Made by a program: the position numbers and the translations under genes. Below the pieces are notes generated by a model. That model ran no database searches and was not told where the DNA came from. It was given only the letters and a program-made list of their open reading frames with translations. Positions 48,701 through 60,700 of a stretch of DNA of 64,000 nucleotides are shown here, one piece after another. Position 1 is the stretch's first letter; every line of letters begins with the position of its first letter. The stretch comes from Limnomonas spitsbergensis (Eukaryota; Chlorophyta; Chlorophyceae; Chlamydomonadales): contig JAYJMM010000097.1 of the NCBI GenBank assembly GCA_037349105.1, forward strand, positions 2,323,501-2,387,500, read 5' to 3'.

Positions 48701-51700
48701 GTGTGAGGTAGTGTGAATCTGATGAGAGGGTTGTGGAACCCTGTAACCTGAATGACCTTGAAATCCCTTAATTCTGAACCCTGGACTGTTCAGCTGAACT
48801 CTGGTCATTGGACAAATTGGTCAAACGGCATTGGTCAAATGGCAAATGGCCGTTGGGCAAACGGCATTGGTCAAATGGCAAATGGCCGTTGGGCAAACGG
48901 CATTGGGCAAATGGCCGTTGGGCAAACGGCATTGGTCAAATGGGCATGGCCGTTGGGCAAACGGCATTGGTCAAATGGCAAATGGCCGTTGGGCAAACGG
49001 CATTGGTCAAATGGCAAATGGCCGTTGGGCAAACGGCATTGGTCAAATGGCAAATGGCCAATGCCCTGGGCATGGCCATTGGTCAAATTGGCCTGCCAAA
49101 TTGGAAATTTGAAATCAAGAAAATGTCGAGAAAACGTCGAGCATGCCCATGACCAGAACATTTTAAATCTGCACACTCTGCCCTCATATCCCAATATACC
49201 TGATTTACCTGCTTGGTGCTGTACATCATACCGCATGATGTACATCACAGAAAAATGTCACTCTCATACAATATGTACTGCTGTGTACTGCTACAACGTA
49301 CTGCCACACAGGTTGGCCGGTACCTGACCATGACGCACGAGCAGTACAGAGTGGAGTACCGCGCGAGTGAGGCGGCGGTGGTGGAGGCGGAGCAGGCTAT
49401 GGAGCGCATCCTCAGTGACGTGAAGCTGTTGGCTGCTAAGTGGGTGGAGGGGGAGGAGGGCAGGGGGGAAGGAATGCATTCTAAGCGGATGGAGGGGGAG
49501 CAAGCCGGGACACCCATTATGGGTGATGTGAAGCTTGGTGATGTTAAGCTTCTGCCTGGTAAGTAGGTGGAAGGGGAGGAGGGGGTGGAGCGCGCTTTGA
49601 GTGCGTGAATGTAGAGGGGAGAGGACGCTACCGTCAGCTCAATGGGTGGAGGGGGAGAACAGGGGAGGGGGGCTGTAATCCATTGTGCTTTACAAGTGGT
49701 TGGACTGGGAGGAGAAGGGGAGTAGGTGGACTGGGAGGAGAAGGGGAGGATACCAGCTGGAAAGTAGGTTGGACTGTGAGGAGAATGGGAGGATACTAGC
49801 TGGAAAGTAGGTGGACTGGGAGGAGAAGGGGAGGATACCAGCTGGAAAGTAGGTTGGACTGGGAGGAGAAGGGGAGGATACTAGCTGGAAAGTACGTTGG
49901 ACTGGGAGGAGAAGGGGAGGATACTAGCTGGAAAGTAGGTTGGACTGTGAGGAGAAGGGGAGGATACTAGCTGGAATGTAGGTGGACTGGGAGGAGAAGG
50001 GGAGGATACTAGCTGGAAAGTAGGTGGACTGGGAGGAGAAGGGGAGGATACCAGCTGGAAAGTAGGTGGACTGGGAGGAGAAGGGGAGGATACTAGCTGG
50101 AAAGTAGGTGGACTGGGAGGAGAAGGGGAGGATACTAGCTGGAAAGTAGGTTGGACTGGGAGGAGAAGGGGAGGATACCAGCTGGAAAGTAGGTGGACTG
50201 GGAGGAGAAGGGGAGGATACTAGCTGGAAAGTAGGTGGACTGGGAGGAGAAGGGGAGGATACCAGCTGGAAAGTAGGTGGACTGGGAGGAGAAGGGGAGG
50301 ATACCAGCTGGAAAGTAGGTGAACTGGGAGGAGAAGGGGAGGATACTAGCTGGAAAGTAGGTGGACTGTGAGGAGAAGGGGAGGATACTAGCTGGAAAGT
50401 AGGTGGACTGGGAGGAGAAGGGGAAGATACTAGCTGGGAAGTAGGTGGACTGGGAGGAGAAGGGGAGGATACGAGCTGGGAAGTAGGTGGACTGGGAGGA
50501 GAAGGGGAGGATACTAGCTGGAAAGTAGGTGGACTGGGAGGAGAAGGGGAGGATACTAGCTGGAAAGTAGGTTGGACTGTGAGGAGAAGGGGAGGATACC
50601 AGCTGGAAAGTAGGTGGACTGGGAGGAGAAGGGGAGGATACTAGCTGGAAAGTAGGTGGAGATGACTGGACGCATCTCCAGTAGGGTGAGGGGAAAGGAG
50701 GGGAGGAGAGGGGAAAGAAGGGGGGGGGGGGGCTTCGTTTGAAGGGCGCAGGGTTTGAGGCCTGAACCCCGCAATCATGCCTGTCTCCCTGAAACCCCAA
50801 ACCACGCTTCCAGGGAGGCCGAGACGCATGTGGCGACACGGGCAGTGGCCTCCGCTGCTGCTGCGGGCGGAAAGCTGGGGGGTGATGCGGAAGGCCCGGC
50901 CGCCTTCCCGCTGCTTGCGGCGCGCTCGTCCGAGCTCGCGGCGCGGCTGGTGAGTAAGTATGACCAGCGGGCCAAGGCGCAGCTAGAGCAGCGGCGGCTG
51001 GAGGAGGTCGCGGGGAGGTGCGCAGCTGGGGCCTAGGGTCGGGGTCTGGGGAAACATTGGACTGCATATGTAATCAAGTTTCAGAGTGTCTTATTCTGAG
51101 GATCTGAATTGTAATTTGAAAGGGGGGGGGGGATCTACGGTGCTTTTGTGACCGGTGTTCAGTGGGTCAAGATTTCTGTGTGTGTTTTCAAGTTGAAACC
51201 CCTCTCGTCTGCCCCTCCCCTCAGCCCCGCTCCCCCCGTCCCCCCTCCAAGCCCTAACCTGCTCCCCGCTTCTCTCAGGTTTGTCCCGCGCAGCAACTTC
51301 CGCGATCGCAACGCGAGTGACAGCCTGGAGCTGAGCTTTGTGGATAACGCGGAAATTGTGTTTGCCACGCTGTCGGCCACCGGACGGCGGATCCTCCAGA
51401 GGTTGCAACGCGGCTTTGATACGGTGCGGGGAGGGTGGGATATTTCAAGCTAAAGCACGGTGCAGGGAGAGAAGGATACTTTAAGGCAAAGCGCGGTGCG
51501 GGGAGTGTGGGATACTTTAAGGCAAAGCGCGGTGCGGGGAGTGTGGGATACTTTAAGGCAAAGGATGTGCGTGTGCGTGTGTGTGCATTTGTGTCTGTGG
51601 GGGTTAGCGTGTGTGGGTGTGCTATCCCCTCATATGACCACATTTTGTGCTCCCTTCCGCCGCAGGTGCTCATAGATGAGGCCTGCCAATGCAGCGAGGT

Positions 51701-54700
51701 GGCGGCCCTCCAGCCTCTGGTGTATGGAGCGGCAAAGGCAAGTGTGGAACCCTGGCTTTGAAGTTGGGTCGTTCAAATTTGAATGTCGAAGATGGGATTT
51801 GAATTTCCAATTTGAAACGGCTGGCACTCTTCCCGCACCCTCTCTAGACCCCTTCCTCCCTCACGTTTCCTGATCCCCCCTGAACTGCCCTGCCAATGGT
51901 TGTTTTAGTGGATAAGGGACCACGTTTGCTGGGTCGCCCCGCGTCCACACCTGGGCCCATTCACACCAAACCTGGACCAGCCTCCGGCCGGTGGCCCAAG
52001 CAGCAGGGCTGACCGAACCAGGGGCCTGTTGCCGGGGGGCACAGTGTAGCTGAACTGTAGCTGACAGTGGTATACCACTCACTAGAAACAATGCTCCCTT
52101 CCTCATCCTCACACACACCTCCTTCACCCCCTGCCTCACCCCCCACCCCTCTTACCTCCCCTCATGCCTTCACCTCCTTCACCCCCTGCCTCCCCCCCCG
52201 CCGCCCCTCTTGCCTCCCCCCATGCCTTCACCTCCTTCACCCCCTGCCTCACCCCCGCCGCCCCTCTTGCCTCCCCCCATGCTTTCACCTCCTTCACCCC
52301 CTGCCTCACCCCCCACCCCTCTTACCTCCCCTCATGCCATCACCTCCTTCACCCCCTGCCTCAGCCCCCGCCACCCCTCTTGCCTCCCCCCATGCCTTCA
52401 CCTCCTTCACCCCCTGCCTCACCCCCCACCCCTCTTGCCTCCCCTCATGCCTTCACCTCCTTCACCCCCTGCCTCACCCCCCGCCGCCCCTCTTACCTCC
52501 CCTCATGCCTTCACCTCCCTCACCCCCTGCCTCCCCCCCCGCCGCCCCTCTTGCCTCCCCCCATGCCTTCACCTCCTTCACCCCCTGCCTCACCCCCGTC
52601 GCACCTCTTGCCTCCCCCCATGCCTTCACCTCCTTCACCCCCTGCCTCACCCCCCACCCCTCTTGCCTCCCCTCATGCCTTCACCTCCTTCACCCCCTGC
52701 CTCACCCCCCGCCGCCCCTCTTATCTCCCCTCATGCCTTCACCTCCTTCACCCCCTGCCTCACCCCCCACCCCTCTTACCTCCCCTCATGCCTTCACCTC
52801 CTTCACCCCTGCCTCACCCCCTGCCGCCCCTCTTGCCTCCCCTTGTGCCTTCACCTCCTTCACCCCCTGCCTCACCCCCCACCCCTCTTACCTCCCCTCA
52901 TACCTTCACCTCCTTCACCCCCTGCCTCACCCCCCACCCCTCTTGCCTCCCCTCATGCCTTCACCTCCTTCACCCCCTGCCTTACCCCCCTGTTCCCCAC
53001 ATTTAACCCCTCTCTCCCTCCCTTGCTGTCAGGTGGTCCTGGTGGGTGACCCCCAGCAGCTGCCAGCCACCCTATTCAGTCAGCGGGCCAGGGAGGTGCG
53101 CATGGAGCGCTCCCTCTTTGAACGGCTGCAGCAGGTGGGACCAAGGAGGCAGGAGGGGATGGGAGGGAGGGGGGGGGTGCAGAGGGGTAGGTGCAGAAGG
53201 GGAGGTGAAGGAGGGGAAGGGAGGGAGGGGGGGGGGCAGAGGGGGAGGTGCAGGAGGGAAAGGGAGGGAGGGGGGGGGTGCAGAGGGGGAGGTGCAGGAG
53301 GGGAAGAGGAGGGGGGGGATGAGACGTGCAGAGAGGGAGGTAGAGGGGGCGGGGGTAGAGGTGCAGAGAGGGAGGGAAGGAGGGTGAAGGGGTGAGAGGT
53401 GTAAAGGGGGAGGTGCAGGAGGGGAACGGGGGAGGGTGAGAGGTGCCGAGAGGGAGATGAAGGGGAAGGGTGAGAGGTGCAGAGAGGGAGGGGATGGGGG
53501 TGTAGGGGTGAGAGGTGCATAGGGGAGGTGCGGGAGGTGAAAGGGTGTGGGGGGGGGGAGGGGGGTGAAGGTGTGAAGGGGGGGGGGTGCGGGAGGTTAT
53601 GGGGGGGGGAGGGAGGGGGGGGGAGGTTGAGGGAAGGGGGGGGATGAAGGGGGTAGGGTTTAGGGTTTATTCCGAAAGGTACAGAGGAGGATGTGTGAGA
53701 GGTGAAGAGTGGGGGTGAGAGGTGAGGGGGGGTGAAGGGGTGAGAGATGCCGAGGGGGAGGTGAAGGGGGTAGGGGTTAAGGCGGGTGTGAGAGGTGAAG
53801 GGGGTAGGGGTTAAGGCGGGTGTAAGATAGGGGGTAGGGGTTAAGGCGGGTGTGAGAGGTGAAGGGGGTAGGGGTTAAGGCGGGTGTGAGATAGGGGGTA
53901 GGGGTGAAGGCGGGTGTGAGAGGTGAAGGGGGTAGGGGTTAAGGCGGGTGTGAGAGGTGAAGGGGGTAGGGGTTAAGGCGGGTGTGAGATAGGGGGTAGG
54001 GGTGAAGGCGGGTGTGAGAGGTGAAGGGGGTAGGGGTTAAGGCGGGTGTGAGAGGTGAAGGGGGTAGGGGTTAAGGCGGGTGTGAGAGGTGAAGGGGGTA
54101 GGGGTTAAGGCGGGTGTGAGAGGTGAAGGGGGTAGGGGTTGAGGCAGGTGTGAGATAGGGGGTAGGGGTTAAGGCGGGTGTGAGAGGTGAAGGGGGTAGG
54201 GGTGAAGGCGGGTGTAAGATAGGGGGTAGGGGTTAAGGCGGGTGTGAGAGGTGAAGGGGGTAAGGGTGAAGGCGGGTGTGAGAGGTGAAGGGGGTAGGGG
54301 TTAAGGCGGGTGTGAGAGGTGAAGGGGGTAGGGGTTAAGGCGGGTGTGAGAGAGGGGGTGAGAGACAGGTGAAGAGGGGGTGAGATAGAGGGGGGGGGCG
54401 AAGGGGGGGGGGGGGGGGTATGAGAGGTGAGGAGGGGGTTGAGAGGTGGCAACAGGGGAGGGTGACAGGTGAAGTGGGGGTGAGATAGAGGAGGCAGAAT
54501 GTGGCAGTGGGGGTTGGGGGAAGGAGGTGGTGTGGTGATGAGGGAGAAGGAGTGCTGTTGCTCATATTTCAGATCGATAAGATATCCTTCTTTGAAAAGC
54601 TTCATATTGTAAACTGAGGGTTCCATGCTTGTACCTCCGTACCTCATTTTGCCCTTTTGGCTGCCCACCTGGTTGCCTCCCCCATCAAGGTGCTGCCCCA

Positions 54701-57700
54701 GCTCCTGTCACCTCTCGCCCCCCCCCCCCCCTTCCCTCTCCTCCCCCTCTCCTCCCCTGCTGCTCCCTTTTCCCTGACCATCCCCCCCCTCTCCTCCCCC
54801 TCAGGCCGGATTCCCTGTGAAGATGCTGACTGTCCAGTACCGCATGCACCCTGAGATCCGCACCTTTCCGTCCAACTTCTTCTACGAAGGCAGGCTGCAG
54901 GATGGGAAATGTGTGTTGGAGGCGCCACCCGCCAGCTTCTACGGAGCAGAGGTGGGCAGCAGGGGGAGGGAGGGGTGGGGTGGGGGGGGTCATGGGGAGG
55001 GGGGGCGGAGGGGTAGGGGAATGGAGAGTGGGAGGGGAGGGGAGGGGAGGGGAGAGGGGCATCAACAATGAATGAGGGGTAGAGGTTTGCAGAGGGGGGC
55101 GGGGGTCAGAGGGAGGGGGAGGGGGAGGGGGAATAAATGAGTAGCAAGGGGGACGGGCTGTTCCTGCATGAAAGGATCCACTCCCAAGACCTTTTTCAAA
55201 CAAGGTCGGCACTTTGCTTCCTCATAAGAAGGCATTGGTACTACCAGTTAAAGAATAAGTAATAAAAGGGACGTGAGGTGTGAAGAGTGTGAAGGGATGC
55301 AGTGCTTATGGATATGTGACGAAGGAACATTAGACCTTCAAATTAAGTTGAAATTTAGTTCAAATTCAATTCAAAATAAGTTCAAAATTGAATGCCCTGT
55401 TCAGCTCTCGACAGCCCCCGGACCTTGATCTTCGTCAAATGCTTAACCCCCCCCCAACGCCCCCAGGTCGCCTGTTGAAGCCGTACCTTGTGTTTGACGT
55501 AGTGCGCGGACGTGAGTCCAATCACACATGACCCCTTCCCCCGCCCCAGGTCGGCCTGTTGAAGCCGTACGTTGTGTTTGACGTAGTGCGCGGACGTGAG
55601 TCCAATCACACATGACCCCTTCCCCCGCCCCAGGTCGGCCTGTTGAAGCCGTACGTTGTGTTTGACGTAGCGCGCGGTCGCGAGTCCAGTCATAGCCGCA
55701 GCCGCCGCAATGTGGCGGAGGCAGACCTGGCGGCGGCACTGTTCTGGGAGCTGCGCTGTGAGCTGCTGGCAGGAGCGACACGGGCGATGGAGGCAGGGCA
55801 GGTTCCCCCGGACAAGGTGCTGACAGGATGGGGCGGGGGGGCGGGGGGGGGGAGAGAAGGGGGGAGGAAGGGGGGGGGGGGAGGAAGGGCAAGCGCCACT
55901 GGACAAGGTGCTGACAGGATGGGGCGGGTGGGTTGAGTGGGGGAGAAAGGGGGAGAAGGGGGGAGGAAGGGTGCGGGAGGCAGGCAGGCGCTCCCGGACA
56001 AGGTGCTGACAGGATGGGGCGGGTGCGGGGGGGGGGGGAGAGAAGGGGGAGAAGGGGCAACACGGGCGATGAAGGCGGGTCAGCCGTCTCCGGACAAGGT
56101 GCTGACAGGATGGGGCGGGTGGGTGGAGTGGGAGAGAAGGGGGGAGGAAGGGGGGGGGGGGGGGAGGAAGGGCAAGCGCCACTGGACAAGGTGCTGACAG
56201 GATGGGGCGGGTGGGTGGAGTGGGAGATAAGGGGGGAGGAAGGAGGGGGGAGGTGGGGCAGGCACCACTGGATAATAGCTGAACGGATGGGGCTGGGCCG
56301 GGGGCAGACCCTGAAGGGGGGGGGGGCAGCAGGGGATAGAGGTCTTCAGCTCTGCAGGGGTGGGGAGGTGTCTCGATTAAACCAATTGGGTTTAGAGTAC
56401 GCGTTTTGGGGGGCAGAATGGCCGGGGGGGCGAGGGGGTCGGGCCGGACTCCTCTGTGAGGTGGCGACTAGCAATCATCTTGATTGTTCCTCATTTGTTC
56501 AGCATATGTTATCGAGTCAGGGCTAGAGTCCGTTGTTAGCTGAATTACACAATGAAATGCTACGGTCCTGCCACCAGCCTAAGGGGGACAGGCCCTGGCG
56601 GGGAAGGGGGGGGGGGGAGCACAGGTCGACTGCGTCCCACCTCCCTGCGAATGAAATCGCCTGGAAGCCGGAACCCTTACTGCATACCGTCAGGTTATAT
56701 TTGAAGTCCTGTTATCCTCCTCCTCGCCACCTGCAGGTCCTGGGTAGGTATCATCACTCTTTACTGCCTCCCTCCTCTCCCTATATCCTAAACCCTACCC
56801 CCCCCCCTTTCAGGTCCTGGTGGGTACCATCACTCTTTACTGCTTCCCTCCTCTCCCTACATCCTAAACCCTACCCCCCCTCCCCTTCAGGTCCTGGTGG
56901 GTACCATCACTCTTTACTGTTTCCCTCCTCTCCCTACATCCTAAACCCTACCCCCCCTCCCTTTCAGGTCCTGGTGGGTATCATCACTCTTTACTGCCTC
57001 CCTCCTCTCCCTACATCCTAAACCCTACCCCCCCCCCCATTCAGGTCCTGGTGGGTATCATCACTCTTTACTGCCTCCCTCCTCTCCCTATATCCTAAAC
57101 CCTAACCCCCTCCTTTCAGGTCCTGGTAGGTATCATCACACCGTACCGCTCCCAACGGGACCTGCTGCGAGACACCTTTGTGCGGTTGTTTGGAGCCGAC
57201 GTGGCGGCAGAGGCCCGCATAGAAACGGTGGACAGCTTCCAGGTAGAGAGGAGGAGGGGGGGGCGGATACCGATATGCACAAGAGGATTAGGTTGGAGGA
57301 TCAGGTTGGAGGATCAGGTTGGAGGATCAGGTTGGAGGATCAGGTTGGAGGATTAGGTTGGAGGATCAGGTTGGAGGATCAGGTTGGAGGATCAGGTTGG
57401 AGGATCAGGTTGGAGGATTAGGTTGGAGGATCAGGTTGGAGGATCAGGTTGGAGGATCAGGTTGGAGGATTAGGTTGGAGGATCAGGTTGGAGGATCAGG
57501 TTGGAGGATTAGGTTGGAGGATTAGGTTGGAGGATCAGGTTGGAGGATTAGGTTGGAGGATTAGGTTGGAGGATTAGGTTGGAGGATCAGGTTGGAGGAT
57601 TAGGTTGGAGGATCAGGTTGGAGGATTAGGTTGGAGGATTAGGTTGGAGGATTAGGTTGGAGGATTAGGTTGGAGGATTAGGTTGGAGGATCAGGTTGGA

Positions 57701-60700
57701 GGATTAGGTTGGAGGATCAGGTTGGAGGATTAGGTTGGAGGATCAGGTTGGAGGATCAGGTTGGAGGATCAGGTTGGAGGATTAGGTTGGAGGATTAGGT
57801 TGGAGGATCAGGTTGGAGGATTAGGTTGGAGGATTAGGTTGGAGGATTAGGTTGGAGGATTAGGTTGGAGGATTAGGTTGGAGGATTAGGTTGGAGGATT
57901 AGGTTGGAGGATCAGGTTGGAGGATTAGGTTGGAGGATTAGGTTGGAGGATCAGGTTGGAGGATCAGGTTGGAGGATCAGGTTGGAGGATCAGGTTGGAG
58001 GATTAGGTTGGAGGATTAGGTTGGAGGATTAGGTTGGAGGATTAGGTTGGAGGATCAGGTTGGAGGATCAGGTTGGAGGATCAGGTTGGAGGATCAGGTT
58101 GGACGATTAGGGTGGAGGATTAGGTTGGAGGATCAGGTTGGAGGATCAGGTTTGAGGATCAGGTTGGAGGATTAGGTTGGAGGATTAGGTTGGGGGATCA
58201 GGTTGGAGGATCAGGTTGGAGGATTAGGTTGGAGGATTAGGTTGGAGGATCAGGTTGGAGGATTAGGTTGGAGGATTAGGTTGGAGGATTAGGTTGGAGG
58301 ATTAGGTTGGAGGATCAGGTTAGAGGATCAGGTTGGAGGATCAAGTTGGAGGATTAGGTTGGAGGATTAGGTTGGAGGATCAGGTTGGAGGATTAGGTTG
58401 GAGGATTAGGTTGGAGGATTAGGTTGGAGGATCAGGTTGGAGGATTAGGTTGGAGGATCAGGTTGGAGGATTAGGTTGGAGGATCAGGTTGGAGGATCAG
58501 GTTGGAGGATTAGGTTGGAGGATCAGGTTGGAGGATTAGGTTGGAGGATCAGGTTGGAGGATTAGGTTGGAGGATCAGGTTGGAGGATCAGGTTGGAGGA
58601 TTAGGTTGGAGGATGAGGTTGGAGGATGAGGTTGGAGGATCAGGTTGGAGGATCAGGTTGAAGGATTAGGGTTGAGGATTAGGTTGGAGGATCAGGTTGG
58701 AGGATCAGGTTGGAGGATCAGGTTGGAGGATCAGGTTGGAGGATTAGGTTGGAGGATCAGGTTGGAGGATCAGGTTGGAGGATTAGGTTGGAGGATCAGG
58801 TTGGAGGATCAGGTTGGAGGATTAGGTTGGAGGATCAGGTTGGAGGATTAGGTTGGAGGATCAGGTTGGAGGATCAGGTTGGAGGATTAGGTTGGAGGAT
58901 CAGGTTGGAGGATTAGGTTGGAGGATCAGGTTGGAGGATTAGGTTCGAGGATCAGGTTGGAGGATCAGGTTGGAGGATCAGGTTGGAGGATTAGGTTGGA
59001 GGATCAGGTTGGAGGATCAGGTTGGAGGATCAGGTTGGAGGATTAGGTTGGAGGATCAGGTTGGAGGATTAGGTTGGAGGATTAGGTTGGAGGATCAGGT
59101 TGGAGGATCAGGTTGGAGGATCAGGTTGAAGGATTAGGGTTGAGGATTAGGTTGGAGGATCAGGTTGGAGGATCAGGTTGGAGGATTAGGTTAGAGGATT
59201 AGGTTGGAGGATCAGGTTGGAGGATCAGGTTGGAGGATTAGGTTGGAGGATCAGGTTGGAGGATCAGGTTGGAGGATCAGGTTGGAGGATTAGGTTGGAG
59301 GATCAGGTTGGAGGATCAGGTTGGAGGATCAGGTTGGAGGATCAGGTTGGAGGATTAGGTTGGAGGATTAGGTTGGAGGATCAGGTTGGAGGATCAGGTT
59401 GGAGGATTAGGTTGGAGGATCAGGTTGGAGGATTAGGTTGGAGGATCAGGTTGGAGGATTAGGTTGGAGGATCAGGTTGGAGGATTAGGTTGGAGGATTA
59501 GGTTGGAGGATCAGGTTGGAGGATCAGGTTGGAGGATTAGGTTGGAGGATCAGGTTGGAGGATCAGGTTGGAGGATCAGGTTGGAGGATTAGGTTGGAGG
59601 ATCAGGTTGGAGGATTAGGTTGGAGGATCAGGTTGGAGGATTAGGTTGGAGGATCAGGTTGGAGGATCAGGTTGGAGGATCAGGTTGGAGGATCAGGTTG
59701 GAGGATTAGGTTGGAGGATTAGGTTGGAGGATCAGGTTGGAGGATTAGGTTGGAGGATCAGGTTGGAGGATCAGGTTTGAGGATTAGGTTGGAGGATTAG
59801 GTTGGAGGATCAGGTTGGAGGATTAGGTTGGAGGATTAGGTTGGAGGATTAGGTTGGAGGATTAGGTTCGAGGATCAGGTTGGAGGATCAGGTTGGAGGA
59901 TCAGGTTGGAGGATCAGGTTGGAGGATTAGGTTGGAGGATTAGGTTCGAGGATCAGGTTGGAGGATCAGGTTGGAGGATTAGGTTGGAGGATCAGGTTGG
60001 AGGATCAGGTTGGAGGATCAGGTTGGAGGATTAGGTTCGAGGATCAGGTTGGAGGATCAGGTTGGAGAATTAGGTTGGAGGATTAGGTTGGAGGATTAGG
60101 TTGGAGGATCAGGTTGGAGGATCAGGTTGGAGGATTAGGTTGGAGGATTAGGTTGGAGGATTAGGTTGGAGGATCAGGTTGGAGGATTAGGTTGGAGGAT
60201 CATGTTGGAGGATTAGGTTGGAGGATTAGGTTGGAGGATCAGGTTGGAGGATCAGGTTGGAGGATCAGGTTGGAGGATCAGGTTGGAGGATCAGGTTGGA
60301 GGATTAGGTTGGAGGATCAGGTTGGAGGATTAGGTTGGAGGATCAGGTTGGAGGATTAGGTTGGAGGATTAGGTTGGAGGATTAGGTTGGAGGATTAGGT
60401 TGGAGGATCAGGTTGGAGGATTAGGTTGGAGGATCAGGTTGGAGGATTAGGTTGGAGGATCAGGTTGGAGGATTAGGTTGGAGGATTAGGTTGGAGGATT
60501 AGGTTGGAGGATTAGGTTGGAGGATTAGGTTGGAGGATTAGGGTTGGAGGATCAGGTTGGAGGATCAGGTTCGAGGATCAGGTTGGAGGATCAGGTTGGA
60601 GGATTAGTTTGGAGGATTAGGTTGGAGGATCAGGTTGGAGGATTAGGTTGGAGGATCAGGTTGGAGGATCAGGTTTGAGGATTAGGTTGGAGGATTAGGT

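Noticed and set aside
49440..49558. Longer helicase exon 8 ending at the strong-looking donor CCTG|GTAAGT
   Set aside because: It ends in phase 1, whereas exon 9 needs phase 2; the donor at 49439 fits and its context is what the array repeats.
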